Assembly (NCBI GenBank): GCA_015257125.1
Contig: JABZKU010000003.1
Span: 1-64,000 of the forward strand
Origin: Prevotellaceae bacterium
GTDB lineage: Bacteria > Bacteroidota > Bacteroidia > Bacteroidales > Bacteroidaceae
DNA length: 64,000 bases
Reading direction: 5' to 3'
The notes beneath the pieces are model-generated. The model made no database searches and was not told the DNA's origin. It saw only the letters and a program-made list of their open reading frames with translations. Shown piece by piece: positions 34,357-43,355 of the stretch. The number at the start of each line of letters is the position of its first letter. The stretch's first letter is position 1. The position numbers and the translations under genes are program-made.

Positions 34357-35734
34357 ATCCCTACGCCAAGAAATCATCGCCCTTGTGCGCGAACAAGTGG
34401 TACCCGCCATCGGTTGTACCGAACCGGTTTGCGTTGCACTCGCCGCGGCTCGTGCGGCCGAACAACTTTCGATCCGACCGCCCCACAAAGTGCACGTTCG
34501 CCTCAGCGCCAACATTCTCAAAAACGCCATGGGCGTCGGCATTCCCGGCACCGATATGGTGGGACTCCCCATCGCCATCGCACTCGGTGTGCTCATCGGC
34601 AACTCGGCCTACGGATTGGAAGTGCTGCGCGACGTGACGCCCGAGAGTGTAGAGGCCGGCAAACAATATATCGCCGGCGGACACATAGAAATCACGTTGG
34701 CCGACGACATCGACGAGAAACTTTATGTCGATGTGGTCGCCACCGACGCGGAGGGCCGCGAAGCCCGCGCCATCATTGCCGGCAAGCACACACACTTTGT
34801 CGACTGTGAAGTGGCGGCCGCCCTGCGTCGCAGCGCCACCGAGGCCTCGACGACTGCAATGGGCGCTCCCCTCTCGCAACACGTCGGCTCGCAGCCGAAC
34901 GACGCGGACTGTCGCCCAGAAGGCACAGCGCCGCACACCGAAGAAGACGCCATCGGCCGGCGACTTAACCTACGCATGGTCTACGATTTCGCCACGACCT
35001 CGCCGATTGAAGAGATCGACTTCATCAACCAAGCCGCCGATCTCAATATGGAAGCCTCCGAACGCTCGCTCGAAGGCAACTACGGCCACTGTCTCGGCAA
35101 GGCGCTCACGCGCCCCATGGGACGCGGCATCATGGGAGACAATATTTTCTCGCACATCCTCTCGGCCACGTCCTCAGCCTGCGACGCCCGAATGGCCGGC
35201 GCCCCCATTCCCGTCATGTCCAACTCGGGAAGCGGCAACCAAGGCATCTGTGCCACGAATCCCGTGGCCGTCTTCGCCCGCGAAAACCACAACACGCGCA
35301 CCGAACTCGTCCGCGCGCTCATGCTCTCCCACCTCACTGCCATCTACATCAAGCAGCATCTCGGCACCCTCTCGGCACTCTGCGGTTGTGTGGTGGCCGC
35401 TACCGGCAGCGCCTGCGGCATCACCTATCTCATGGGCGGCGATTACGACAAAGTGGCGGCGGCTGTCAAGAATATGATCGCCAATCTCACCGGCATGATC
35501 TGCGACGGCGCCAAACCCTCGTGCGCCCTCAAACTCACCTCGGGTGTTTCCACCGCCGTGCTCTCGGCCATGCTCGCCATGCAGGGCGAATGCGTCACTT
35601 CGGTCGAGGGCATCATCGACGACTGCGTGGACTGCAGCATTCGCAATCTGGCCAAAATCGGCAAAGAAGCCATGAATGAAACCGATCGTTGCGTGCTCGA
35701 GATCATGACCCACAAGCGCAAAGCCGGCGCCTGA
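34346..35734 (+). CDS. UPF0597 / L-cysteine desulfidase-like (serine dehydratase alpha-type) enzyme
   Basis: A 462-residue protein of the UPF0597 family related to the alpha domain of Fe-S L-serine dehydratase and to L-cysteine desulfidase (CyuA in E. coli). The expected cluster cysteines are present: C24 in IGCTEPVCVAL, the cysteines of SALCGCVVAATG, and the pair CDGAKPSC with 7-residue spacing. SNSGSGNQGI is the conserved glycine-rich loop. It would degrade L-cysteine to pyruvate, ammonia and sulfide, or L-serine to pyruvate and ammonia. A polar segment at about 170-210 (Thr, Pro, Glu-rich) looks like an insertion relative to the core. Confidence 0.85.
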   Translation: MLPESLRQEIIALVREQVVPAIGCTEPVCVALAAARAAEQLSIRPPHKVHVRLSANILKNAMGVGIPGTDMVGLPIAIALGVLIGNSAYGLEVLRDVTPESVEAGKQYIAGGHIEITLADDIDEKLYVDVVATDAEGREARAIIAGKHTHFVDCEVAAALRRSATEASTTAMGAPLSQHVGSQPNDADCRPEGTAPHTEEDAIGRRLNLRMVYDFATTSPIEEIDFINQAADLNMEASERSLEGNYGHCLGKALTRPMGRGIMGDNIFSHILSATSSACDARMAGAPIPVMSNSGSGNQGICATNPVAVFARENHNTRTELVRALMLSHLTAIYIKQHLGTLSALCGCVVAATGSACGITYLMGGDYDKVAAAVKNMIANLTGMICDGAKPSCALKLTSGVSTAVLSAMLAMQGECVTSVEGIIDDCVDCSIRNLAKIGKEAMNETDRCVLEIMTHKRKAGA

Positions 35735-36307
35735 TTACAAAGCGCAAACACTCCTTATTATATATACGCGCACCCGCGTGAGCGAAAATTCGCATCGGCA
35801 AGCTTGGATGAACAGCGCCTTTGCCCCGCCCACCTTGCGCGCCGTTTCGGCTCAAAGTCGTCCACTTTCGCGCAAAAGTCCTCACTTTTCGTTTTCACGT
35901 CCACACCTTTCACAACGCCCCTCGCAACACCTGCGGGAAAACTCGCGTACACTGAAAATCAAATGGGCGGACTTTGACAAGACTTGCACAAAAAACACAC
36001 CATTCCGCTATCTATATCTATCAAAAACGACACAAAACACCCTATACACTAAAAAAAAGAGGAGGTAAACGCCTGTTTTGTCAGAGAATGCGTATCTTTG
36101 GAACGCAGTTCTTGTGCGATAGTGCAGGTTGGTGCTCCGCGATTCGGAAAAAACATATTTGCGAACGCAGAAAGCAGCAGCCCGACGAAACCAAATTCTC
36201 GCCGAGAGCCTACATGCCCACGCTCCACCGCACCATCGGCTTCACACAGAACGCATTTCAACCGGCAAATAATAAAAAAGCATCACATCACACACAGTCT
36301 TACCACA
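35735..36307. other. Intergenic region with repeats and a -7 element
   Basis: About 570 bp without a credible gene. It holds the 17-bp sequence shared with 16000-16016 (here 35750-35766), an AAGTCGTCCACTTTC-type repeat (35847-35901), and TATCTTTG at 36093-36100, a possible -7 element for the secreted-protein gene with a leader of about 200 bases. Confidence 0.45.
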
Positions 36308-36922
36308 ATGAAGATGATCAAGACGCTCCTCCTTCTCGGTCTCGCCGTGCTTCCTCTCGCGCTCAGCGCGCAGAACGAACGCGTCGGCGTACAGACGAAA
36401 ACGCCTACCGAACAACTGGACGTGAAAGGTACCATGCGTATCGAGACGCTCCCCAAGAAAGGCGAGAAAATCTCCACAGCCGCCAGCGGCAACTACGACG
36501 TGCAAGCCACCTTTACGCCCAACCGCGTGGTGGTGGCCGACGCCAACGGCGTGATCGGTTCGAAGTTTGCCGCATGGCCCCTGTTCTTCTACATGCCCAG
36601 CTGCATCATGCCCACCGACCAAACGGCCGCAGAGTACGATGGTACGCAATTCCGCATCAAGCTCTACGAACTCTACAAGAACCAATTCAGCATTCCCGCC
36701 ACACCGGTGGCCGGTGCCGTCACTTTGGTGAAGAGTCCTTTGGCCGGCGACCTGCCTGTCGAAGCAAAAAGAGACCTCGGTTATTTTGTCACCTACTACG
36801 ATTCCAAAGTTTTCAAGGACGTACAAGTGGACGATGACGGCATCCTGACCTACAAACTCGTCAACAATCCGGCCACAGTGACGGAATACACTTTTATGAA
36901 TATCGTCTTCAAACGTCTTTGA
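36308..36922 (+). CDS. Secreted hypothetical protein
   Basis: A 204-residue protein with a Sec signal peptide (MKMIKTLLLLGLAVLPLALS, then AQ). The mature N-terminus, VGVQTKTPTEQLDVKGTMRI, is the short pattern seen at the start of many Bacteroidetes surface proteins that resemble tail-fibre or trimeric adhesin heads. The remainder is beta-rich with no recognised domain and no type IX CTD motif. Start at 36308 is set by the signal peptide. Monocistronic; function unknown. Confidence 0.7.
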   Translation: MKMIKTLLLLGLAVLPLALSAQNERVGVQTKTPTEQLDVKGTMRIETLPKKGEKISTAASGNYDVQATFTPNRVVVADANGVIGSKFAAWPLFFYMPSCIMPTDQTAAEYDGTQFRIKLYELYKNQFSIPATPVAGAVTLVKSPLAGDLPVEAKRDLGYFVTYYDSKVFKDVQVDDDGILTYKLVNNPATVTEYTFMNIVFKRL

Positions 36923-36944
36923 AGCACTGATTTTCATCACATTT

Positions 36945-36976
36945 CTTGGCAGAGTCGCGCAGAATGCGTAACTTTG
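36945..36976 (+). promoter_or_regulatory. rplS promoter
   Basis: CTTG (36945-36948, one mismatch to TTTG), 20-bp spacer, TAACTTTG (36969-36976). The leader to the rplS ATG is about 105 bases. Confidence 0.6.
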
Positions 36977-37090
36977 CCGAGCTTTTCCGCTCAACCGCTG
37001 TCAGCAGATGGCTCCACAAGGGAGCGATATTCCACGCGAAACTGAGAATGTTGGGCTGGGGCGATAACAATTTCATACAATCAAGCACAA

Positions 37091-37459
37091 ATGGCTGATC
37101 TGATCAAAATTGCTGAAGAAGCATTTGCCACCGGCAAACAAGTACCCGCTTTCAAAGCCGGTGACACCGTAACCGTGGCTTACCGTATCGTCGAAGGTAA
37201 CAAAGAACGCGTACAGTTGTATCGCGGCGTGGTTATCAAAATCTCCGGTCACGGAGACAAAAAGCGTTTCACCGTTCGCAAAATGTCCGGAACGGTTGGC
37301 GTAGAACGTATCTTCCCCATCGAATCTCCCGCGATCGAAAGCATCGAGGTGAACAAGATTGGTAAGGTGCGCCGCGCTAAGCTCTACTACCTCCGTAATC
37401 TCACGGGTAAGAAGGCACGCATCAAGGAAAAGCGTACCCCCGTCAAGAAGGAGGCATAA
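37091..37459 (+). CDS. rplS: 50S ribosomal protein L19
   Basis: A 122-residue ribosomal protein at the 30S-50S interface. It shows FKAGDTVTVAYRIVEGNKER, then VQLYRGVVIKISG and FTVRKMSGTVGVERIFPIES followed by IGKVRRAKLYYLRNLTGKKA. Codon bias is typical of highly expressed genes. In this genome it is a single-gene unit rather than part of an rpsP-trmD-rplS cluster. Confidence 0.96.
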   Translation: MADLIKIAEEAFATGKQVPAFKAGDTVTVAYRIVEGNKERVQLYRGVVIKISGHGDKKRFTVRKMSGTVGVERIFPIESPAIESIEVNKIGKVRRAKLYYLRNLTGKKARIKEKRTPVKKEA

Positions 37460-37548
37460 GCAACCGACGAAACAATGGACTGCGACACATCGCTGTCGGC
37501 CTCGACTCTTGTCGAAGTTGGCAACAGCGCAGCTCACAACCCCATTCA

Positions 37549-37577
37549 AAGACAGGAACTTCAACGGTTCCTGTCTT
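37549..37577 (+). terminator. Terminator after rplS
   Basis: 11-base perfect arms (AAGACAGGAAC and complement) are followed by a T-run. Confidence 0.85.
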
Positions 37578-37617
37578 TTTTGTTGCCCCCTACAGGCACA
37601 ATTCGCGCGAAATGTCG

Positions 37618-37625
37618 TAACTTTG
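37618..37625 (+). promoter_or_regulatory. -7 element of GH31 gene
   Basis: TAACTTTG matches TAnnTTTG, 47 bp ahead of the ATG at 37672. No clear -33. Confidence 0.5.
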
Positions 37626-37671
37626 AACGCATCATAAAAAATTGCGTTCGCGCATTCACACCACACATTCC

Positions 37672-40600
37672 ATGATTTCTCACAAAACTCTGCTCTATGC
37701 CAACACCCTCTTGTTCGTTGGCTTGGCCGGCGGCCTGAAAGCGGCGCCCATCGGCTTCACGCCGACGGAACAAACCGCGCAACTCAATGCGACCTCCGGC
37801 GACCATGCTTTTGTTATCAAGAAAGCACGCAAAATCGACGCACATACCGTCGAACTGCGCGACGAAAACAACAGAAAAATCACGGTAGATTTCTACGGAA
37901 ACAACATTTTCCGCATCTACCAAGACCCCGCCGGCAGCGCTCCCCACAACCCCGAAGCAAAACCTGCCGCCGACATCCTCGTCGAAAAGCCGCGCAAGAA
38001 CGTGACGCGACTCGATGTGCAGCAAAACGACAAGCAATGCACCCTCTCCACCGATGAGATCAAAGTGGTGTTCGATTGCAGCAACAGCAGTTTCGCCGTC
38101 TACAAGAAAAATGAGATCGATCCTGTGATCGAATCGCCTACCTTCCGCACCTTCGACAGCGACGGCACGCATTTGGAACTCACCTGTCGGCCCGGAGAGT
38201 ACTTCTACGGCGGCGGCGTGCAGAACGGTCGCTTCTCGCACCGCGGACAGCGCATCGCCATCGAGAACACCAACAACTGGGTGGACGGCGGTGTGGCCTC
38301 CCCCACCCCGTTCTATTGGAGCACGAAGGGCTACGGCATGATGTGGCACACCTTCAAACCCGGTCTTTATGACTTCGGCGCCACGGACGCCAAGAAGGTG
38401 AAACTCCGCCACGGCGAAAAATATCTCGATGTCTTCTTCTGGGTGGCCGATTACCCCGAAACCTTACTCGGCGGCTTCTATCAGCTCACCGGACACCCCG
38501 TGCTGTTGCCTAAATTCGGTTTCTATCAAGGTCACCTCAACGCCTACAACCGCGACTACTGGACAGAGGCAAAAGACGGCAAGGGCTTCATGAAAATGGA
38601 GGATGGCAAGACCTACAACGAAAGCCAAAAGAACAATGGCGGCATTCGCGAAAGTCTCAACGGCGAACTCGACAACTATCAGTTCTCGGCACGCGCGGCC
38701 ATCGATCGCTATCTCGACAATGACATGCCCCTCGGCTGGTTCCTCCCCAACGACGGCTACGGCGCCGGCTACGGACAGACGTCTACACTCGACGGCAACA
38801 TCCAAAACCTCAAAGCATTCGGAGATTACGCCCGCTCCAAAGGTGTGGAAATCGGACTGTGGACGCAGAGCGATCTTCACCCCAAAGACAGCATCGAAGC
38901 CCTCCTGCAGCGCGACATCGTCAAGGAGGTGCGCGACGCCGGTGTCCGCGTGCTCAAAACAGACGTGGCATGGGTCGGCTGGGGTTACTCCTTCGGGCTG
39001 AACGGTGTGGCCGACGTCGGTCGCATCATGCCCAAGTACGGCAACAACGCCCGTCCCTTCATCATTTCGCTCGACGGCTGGGCAGGCACACAACGCTATG
39101 CCGGTATTTGGAGCGGCGACCAAACAGGCGGCGATTGGGAATACATTCGTTTCCACATCCCCACTTTCATCGGTTCCGGCCTTTCCGGACAACCGAACAT
39201 CACCTCCGACCTTGACGGTATCTTCGGCGGTAAAAATATTCCCGTCAATGTGCGCGAATTCCAGTGGAAGACCTTCACGCCCATGGAACTCAACATGGAC
39301 GGATGGGGCGCCAATCCCAAATATCCTCAAGCACTCGGCGGCAAGAGCACGGCGCTCAACCGCTGGTATCTCAAACTGAAAAGTGAACTCATGCCCTATG
39401 CCTACACGGCAGCGGCCATGGCGATCAACGGTCGCCCGATGATTCGCCCGATGTTCATGGAGGAGAAGAATGACTACACGCTCGGCAAACGTACACAATA
39501 TCAATATATGTACGGTGATGCCTTCTTGGTGGCGCCCATCTACCAAAACACGGCTGCCGATGCGGAAGGCAACGACCGCCGCGACGGCATTTACCTGCCA
39601 CAAGGCACATGGGTCGACTACTTCACCGGCGATCGCTACGAAGGTGGACGCATCATCAACCATTTCGATGCGCCCCTCTGGAAACTCCCCGTGCTGGTCA
39701 AGGCAGATGCCATTATCCCGATGGCCAACCCCAACAACAATCCCTCGGAAATGCGCAAAGATCTGCGCATTTACGAAATCTACGCCCAACACGGTACGAA
39801 GGCGTTGGAATATGACGACGACGGCAAAACACAAGCTTACCTCGACGGCGAAAACACCAACACCCAGCTCAGCACTTCGGTCAACAAGAACACGCTGATT
39901 TTCAAGGCCGAACGCACCGCCGGCGAGTTCAACGGCTACAACCGCAACAAAACGACCGAACTGCGCATCAATGTGACACGCGCACCGAAAAAGATCACGG
40001 CACAAGTGGGTCAAAACACGGTGCAGCTCAAGCAGGTAAAAACGCGCGAAGAGTTTGAAAATGGCGTGGATGTATGGTTCTACGATGCGCGTCCGAATCT
40101 CAATCGTTGGGTACGCCCCGGCGAAGAAAGTGTGGGAGAGATCATCAAGAACCCGCAAGTGCTCGTGCGCGTTGCGCCCACCGACGTGAGTGCCAACGCC
40201 GTGCGCGTCGAAGTCAAAGGCTTTGAATTCGCGCCCGCCGACCGCTGGCTCACCCACCGTGGCAAGCTCGGCACGACGCAACTGGACGAAAAGCAGACCA
40301 AGGCCGAAGCCTACGCGCTCACCCCGGCTTGGACGCCCGTAGAAAATGCGGACTACTACGAAGTGAAATTCGGCGACCAGCTCTACTCCACCGTACGCGA
40401 ACCCCGCTTGCGCTTCGACGACCTCGCTCCCGTCACGGCTTACGACTTTGCGGTGCGCGCAGTCAATGCAAGTGGCGCCGGCGCATGGAGCAACCTCCGC
40501 CTTTCGACTGTGAAAGACCCCCTCGAATGGGCGATCAAGGGCGTGAAAGCCACCACTTCTGTCGCCAACCAAGGCGGACAAGGCACCGACAAGCTCTTCG

Positions 40601-41541
40601 ATCGTGACCTCAAAACCCTTTGGCACACGGCTTGGGACAACAAACAGGCTACGCCCTTCGACCTCACCGTCGACCTGCGTGCCGTCAATAAGATCGATCG
40701 AATCGAATATGTACCTCGCGAAGACGCTGCCAACGGTACCCTCCTCCGCGGTACCTATGCCTTCTCGACCGACCGCCAAAACTGGTCGACACCCGTTGCC
40801 TTCACTTGGGCAAAGGATGCCACGGTCAAGACGCTCACTCTCGCCGATCATCCGGAGGCTCGCTACGTGAAACTCCACATCGACGAAGGCGTCGGCAACT
40901 TCGGATCGGGTCGCGAACTCTACGTGTACCGCGTGGCCGGCACCGAAGGCAAAATGCAGGGCGACATCAACCGCGACAAACGCATCGATGAGAACGACCT
41001 CACCTCTTATATGAACTACACCGGTCTGCGCCGTGGCGATGCCGACTTCGACTATGTGGCCGGCGGCGATATCAACGGCAATGGTCTGATCGATGCCTAC
41101 GACATCTCCACGGTGGCCGTGGAACTCGACGGTGGTGTACGCAACTCGTCCGACAAGGTGCGCGGTTCGCTCGTGCTCACGCCCAACGTCAAGACGTACA
41201 AGGCCGGCGATCTCGTCGAAATCAAAGTCACCGGTAAGGACTTGCACTACGTCAACGCCCTCTCCTTCGGTCTCCCCTACAAAGCCGACGAGCTCGAATA
41301 TGTAGGTATCGACCTCAAGGGAATGAAGGACATGGTGAACCTCACCTACGACCGTTTACACACCAACGGCACAAAGGAATTGTTGCCCACCTTCGTCAAC
41401 CGCGGCAACAACTTCTTGCTCGAAGACGGCGCTCCCGTCCTCTTCACGCTGAAGTTCCGCGCCAAGAAAGCCGGCAAATTCCAACTCAAGGCCGTCGACG
41501 GACTCTTGGTGGACCGCAACCTCGGTACGGTCAACTTCTGA
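37672..41541 (+). CDS. Large multidomain GH31 glycoside hydrolase with F5/8C, dockerin-like and cohesin-like domains
   Basis: A 1289-residue secreted enzyme. A hydrophobic signal sequence (about 1-25) precedes an N-terminal beta domain and the GH31 barrel, with nucleophile region VLKTDVAWVG (Asp about 431) and acid/base region IWSGDQTGGDWE (Asp about 483). After the GH31 C-terminal sheets come an Fn3-like domain (about 880-950), an F5/8C (discoidin, CBM32-like) domain (about 950-1090), a dockerin-type pair of Ca loops (GDINRDKRIDENDL and GDINGNGLIDAYDI, about 1096-1150) and a cohesin-like beta domain to the end. Substrate is uncertain: alpha-glucosidase is the default, but this architecture recalls alpha-N-acetylgalactosaminidases of GH31 subfamily 18 and mucin degradation (inference). 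No SusC/SusD pair is nearby. Confidence 0.88.
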   Translation: MISHKTLLYANTLLFVGLAGGLKAAPIGFTPTEQTAQLNATSGDHAFVIKKARKIDAHTVELRDENNRKITVDFYGNNIFRIYQDPAGSAPHNPEAKPAADILVEKPRKNVTRLDVQQNDKQCTLSTDEIKVVFDCSNSSFAVYKKNEIDPVIESPTFRTFDSDGTHLELTCRPGEYFYGGGVQNGRFSHRGQRIAIENTNNWVDGGVASPTPFYWSTKGYGMMWHTFKPGLYDFGATDAKKVKLRHGEKYLDVFFWVADYPETLLGGFYQLTGHPVLLPKFGFYQGHLNAYNRDYWTEAKDGKGFMKMEDGKTYNESQKNNGGIRESLNGELDNYQFSARAAIDRYLDNDMPLGWFLPNDGYGAGYGQTSTLDGNIQNLKAFGDYARSKGVEIGLWTQSDLHPKDSIEALLQRDIVKEVRDAGVRVLKTDVAWVGWGYSFGLNGVADVGRIMPKYGNNARPFIISLDGWAGTQRYAGIWSGDQTGGDWEYIRFHIPTFIGSGLSGQPNITSDLDGIFGGKNIPVNVREFQWKTFTPMELNMDGWGANPKYPQALGGKSTALNRWYLKLKSELMPYAYTAAAMAINGRPMIRPMFMEEKNDYTLGKRTQYQYMYGDAFLVAPIYQNTAADAEGNDRRDGIYLPQGTWVDYFTGDRYEGGRIINHFDAPLWKLPVLVKADAIIPMANPNNNPSEMRKDLRIYEIYAQHGTKALEYDDDGKTQAYLDGENTNTQLSTSVNKNTLIFKAERTAGEFNGYNRNKTTELRINVTRAPKKITAQVGQNTVQLKQVKTREEFENGVDVWFYDARPNLNRWVRPGEESVGEIIKNPQVLVRVAPTDVSANAVRVEVKGFEFAPADRWLTHRGKLGTTQLDEKQTKAEAYALTPAWTPVENADYYEVKFGDQLYSTVREPRLRFDDLAPVTAYDFAVRAVNASGAGAWSNLRLSTVKDPLEWAIKGVKATTSVANQGGQGTDKLFDRDLKTLWHTAWDNKQATPFDLTVDLRAVNKIDRIEYVPREDAANGTLLRGTYAFSTDRQNWSTPVAFTWAKDATVKTLTLADHPEARYVKLHIDEGVGNFGSGRELYVYRVAGTEGKMQGDINRDKRIDENDLTSYMNYTGLRRGDADFDYVAGGDINGNGLIDAYDISTVAVELDGGVRNSSDKVRGSLVLTPNVKTYKAGDLVEIKVTGKDLHYVNALSFGLPYKADELEYVGIDLKGMKDMVNLTYDRLHTNGTKELLPTFVNRGNNFLLEDGAPVLFTLKFRAKKAGKFQLKAVDGLLVDRNLGTVNF

Positions 41542-41558
41542 TCTTTCATCACGCACAC

Positions 41559-41593
41559 AAATCCCCGCTTGCACCAAGGCAAGTGGGGATTTT
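41559..41593 (+). terminator. Terminator after GH31 gene
   Basis: Roughly 14-base arms with one G-T pair (AAATCCCC on the left, GGGGATTTTTT on the right) end in a T-run. Confidence 0.85.
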
Positions 41594-41780
41594 TTCACGA
41601 TTTGCACAAAGGGCACACGATAAATGCAAAAAAATCCGCTGCATATACCCGATATATCCTACACATTCGCTAAATTTGCAATGACTATACCCGATTCGTG
41701 AAAGCCCTGCTTTCCATTCGGTGTCGAGTGTGCGAACTGCTCTATCGGAGCGCTCGCACAGTTAGAGATGATTCTCCGCA

Positions 41781-41788
41781 TAGTTTTG
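41781..41788 (+). promoter_or_regulatory. -7 element that fixes the sugar transferase start
   Basis: TAGTTTTG matches TAnnTTTG and lies 12 bp before the ATG at 41801. An in-frame upstream start at 41768 would lie before the predicted transcription start, so 41801 is preferred. Confidence 0.55.
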
Positions 41789-41800
41789 CATTCCACTTCT

Positions 41801-43195
41801 ATGATTACTAACCAGAAGCCATTTATCTACCGCTTTTTCGTTGTTTTGGGCGAGATTGTCGGGCTCAACCTTATCCTCTTGGCCATGCGTCCCTTCTTTT
41901 TTGAAGAGATGCCCCAATATGCTGATGCCTACGGAGAATTTTCGTTCGTCCTCTCTATCTGTTATTTTGTCTGCGGCATGCAAACCGGCAGTCGTTTGCA
42001 CTACGCCTTTATCCGTGGCGACGAAATTCTTCGCCGTGCCCTCTACAGCAACATTTATTTCGACTTGCTCGTCATCACCCTCTCGCTCGCGCTTCCGGCT
42101 GCGCGACTCAATGTGTGGAAGTACCTCCTTCCCCTACTCGTCGGGCAACTCTTCTTCTCCCTCCTCTTCAAGAAGACGGTTCGTCTCGCCATTCAACACT
42201 ATCGCGCGCGGCTAGTGCAACGCAGAGGCGTCGTCGTGGTCGGCCCCATCGATGATATCCATCCGCTGCTGATGAAACTTGCCAAAGACAAAGGCACTGG
42301 CTACAGCCTTGTGGGCTATTTCGCCGACACGGCCTCGGAAAAAAACGATCCTCTTGTGCCGCATCTTGGCCGTTACGAGGATTTCGAAGGCTATCTCGAC
42401 ACCCATAATCACATCGTCGAAGTCTTTTGCACCCTCTCTTCAGCCGATCAACCACGCATTCGCCAATTGGTCGACTATTGCGACAACCATTTGTTGAGTT
42501 TCATCGGCCTACCCTCCACCTATTCGTTCATCTCGCACCGCGTCAAGATGCTTTCGATCGATGGCACCTCAGCCGTCACGCTCCAAACCTCGCCTCTCGA
42601 AGATTTCGACAATGCCGCCCTCAAACGCGGCTGCGATCTCATCGTATCTGCGGGACTGCTCATTTTCGTCTTCCCCTTTGTCTATCTCATCTTCGGCACA
42701 CTGATCAAACTCTCCAGCCCCGGTCCCATTTTCTTCCGCCAAAAGCGCAGCGGACTCAACGGCAAAGAGTTCGACTGCTACAAATTCCGCTCCATGCGTG
42801 TCAATGCAGACAGCGACAGCAAGCAGGCCACAGAGCACGATCCCCGCAAAACGCGCATCGGCGACTTCATGCGTCGCACCAATATCGACGAACTCCCGCA
42901 ACTCATCAATGTTTTCCTCGGCGATATGTCGCTCGTCGGGCCTCGCCCACACATGCTCAAGCACACTGAGGAATACAGCGCACTCATCGACAAATATATG
43001 ATGCGTCACTTCGTGCGCCCCGGCATCACCGGTTGGGCACAAGTCACCGGCTTCCGCGGCGAGACCAAAGAGTTGTGGCAAATGGAAGGGCGCGTGAAAA
43101 AAGACATTTGGTACATCGAGCACTGGAATTTTGCCCTCGATCTCTGGATCATGATCCAAACCGTGCTCACCATCCGCAGCAAGAACGCCTACTGA
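41801..43195 (+). CDS. Polyprenyl-phosphate hexose-1-phosphate transferase (WcaJ-like)
   Basis: A 464-residue inner-membrane initiating transferase for exopolysaccharide or O-antigen. Four N-terminal transmembrane helices (about 10-115), a Rossmann-like middle (VVVVGPIDDIHPLL), a further helix (VSAGLLIFVFPFVYLIFGTL) and the bacterial sugar transferase domain: SSPGPIFFRQKRSGLNGKEF, CYKFRSMRVNAD, RRTNIDELPQLINVFLGDMS, LVGPRP and PGITGWAQV. It transfers a sugar-1-phosphate onto undecaprenyl phosphate. No glycosyltransferase cluster is adjacent, so it acts with genes elsewhere. Confidence 0.92.
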   Translation: MITNQKPFIYRFFVVLGEIVGLNLILLAMRPFFFEEMPQYADAYGEFSFVLSICYFVCGMQTGSRLHYAFIRGDEILRRALYSNIYFDLLVITLSLALPAARLNVWKYLLPLLVGQLFFSLLFKKTVRLAIQHYRARLVQRRGVVVVGPIDDIHPLLMKLAKDKGTGYSLVGYFADTASEKNDPLVPHLGRYEDFEGYLDTHNHIVEVFCTLSSADQPRIRQLVDYCDNHLLSFIGLPSTYSFISHRVKMLSIDGTSAVTLQTSPLEDFDNAALKRGCDLIVSAGLLIFVFPFVYLIFGTLIKLSSPGPIFFRQKRSGLNGKEFDCYKFRSMRVNADSDSKQATEHDPRKTRIGDFMRRTNIDELPQLINVFLGDMSLVGPRPHMLKHTEEYSALIDKYMMRHFVRPGITGWAQVTGFRGETKELWQMEGRVKKDIWYIEHWNFALDLWIMIQTVLTIRSKNAY

Positions 43196-43296
43196 TCGCT
43201 GAGCGGCGCATTCCGACGCCCACTCATCGCGTTTTGCCCCTTCCTCCACCGAACAAAACTTTTTTGTCACGCATACTTGACAAAACACCCAATCCC

Positions 43297-43329
43297 TTTG
43301 GCGCGTTTCGTCGAGATTTGTTATCTTTG
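43297..43329 (+). promoter_or_regulatory. Promoter of nucleotidyltransferase gene
   Basis: TTTG (43297-43300), 21-bp spacer, TATCTTTG (43322-43329), a full match to the Bacteroidetes consensus, 26 bp before the ATG. Confidence 0.7.
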
Positions 43330-43355
43330 CGTCAGCAATTCAATCTCACTTCATC

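Noticed and set aside
38464..41247. Long minus-strand open frame of 927 codons
   Set aside because: It is a complement shadow of the GH31 gene, where high GC at third positions removes stops. The plus strand has clear domains and a signal peptide.
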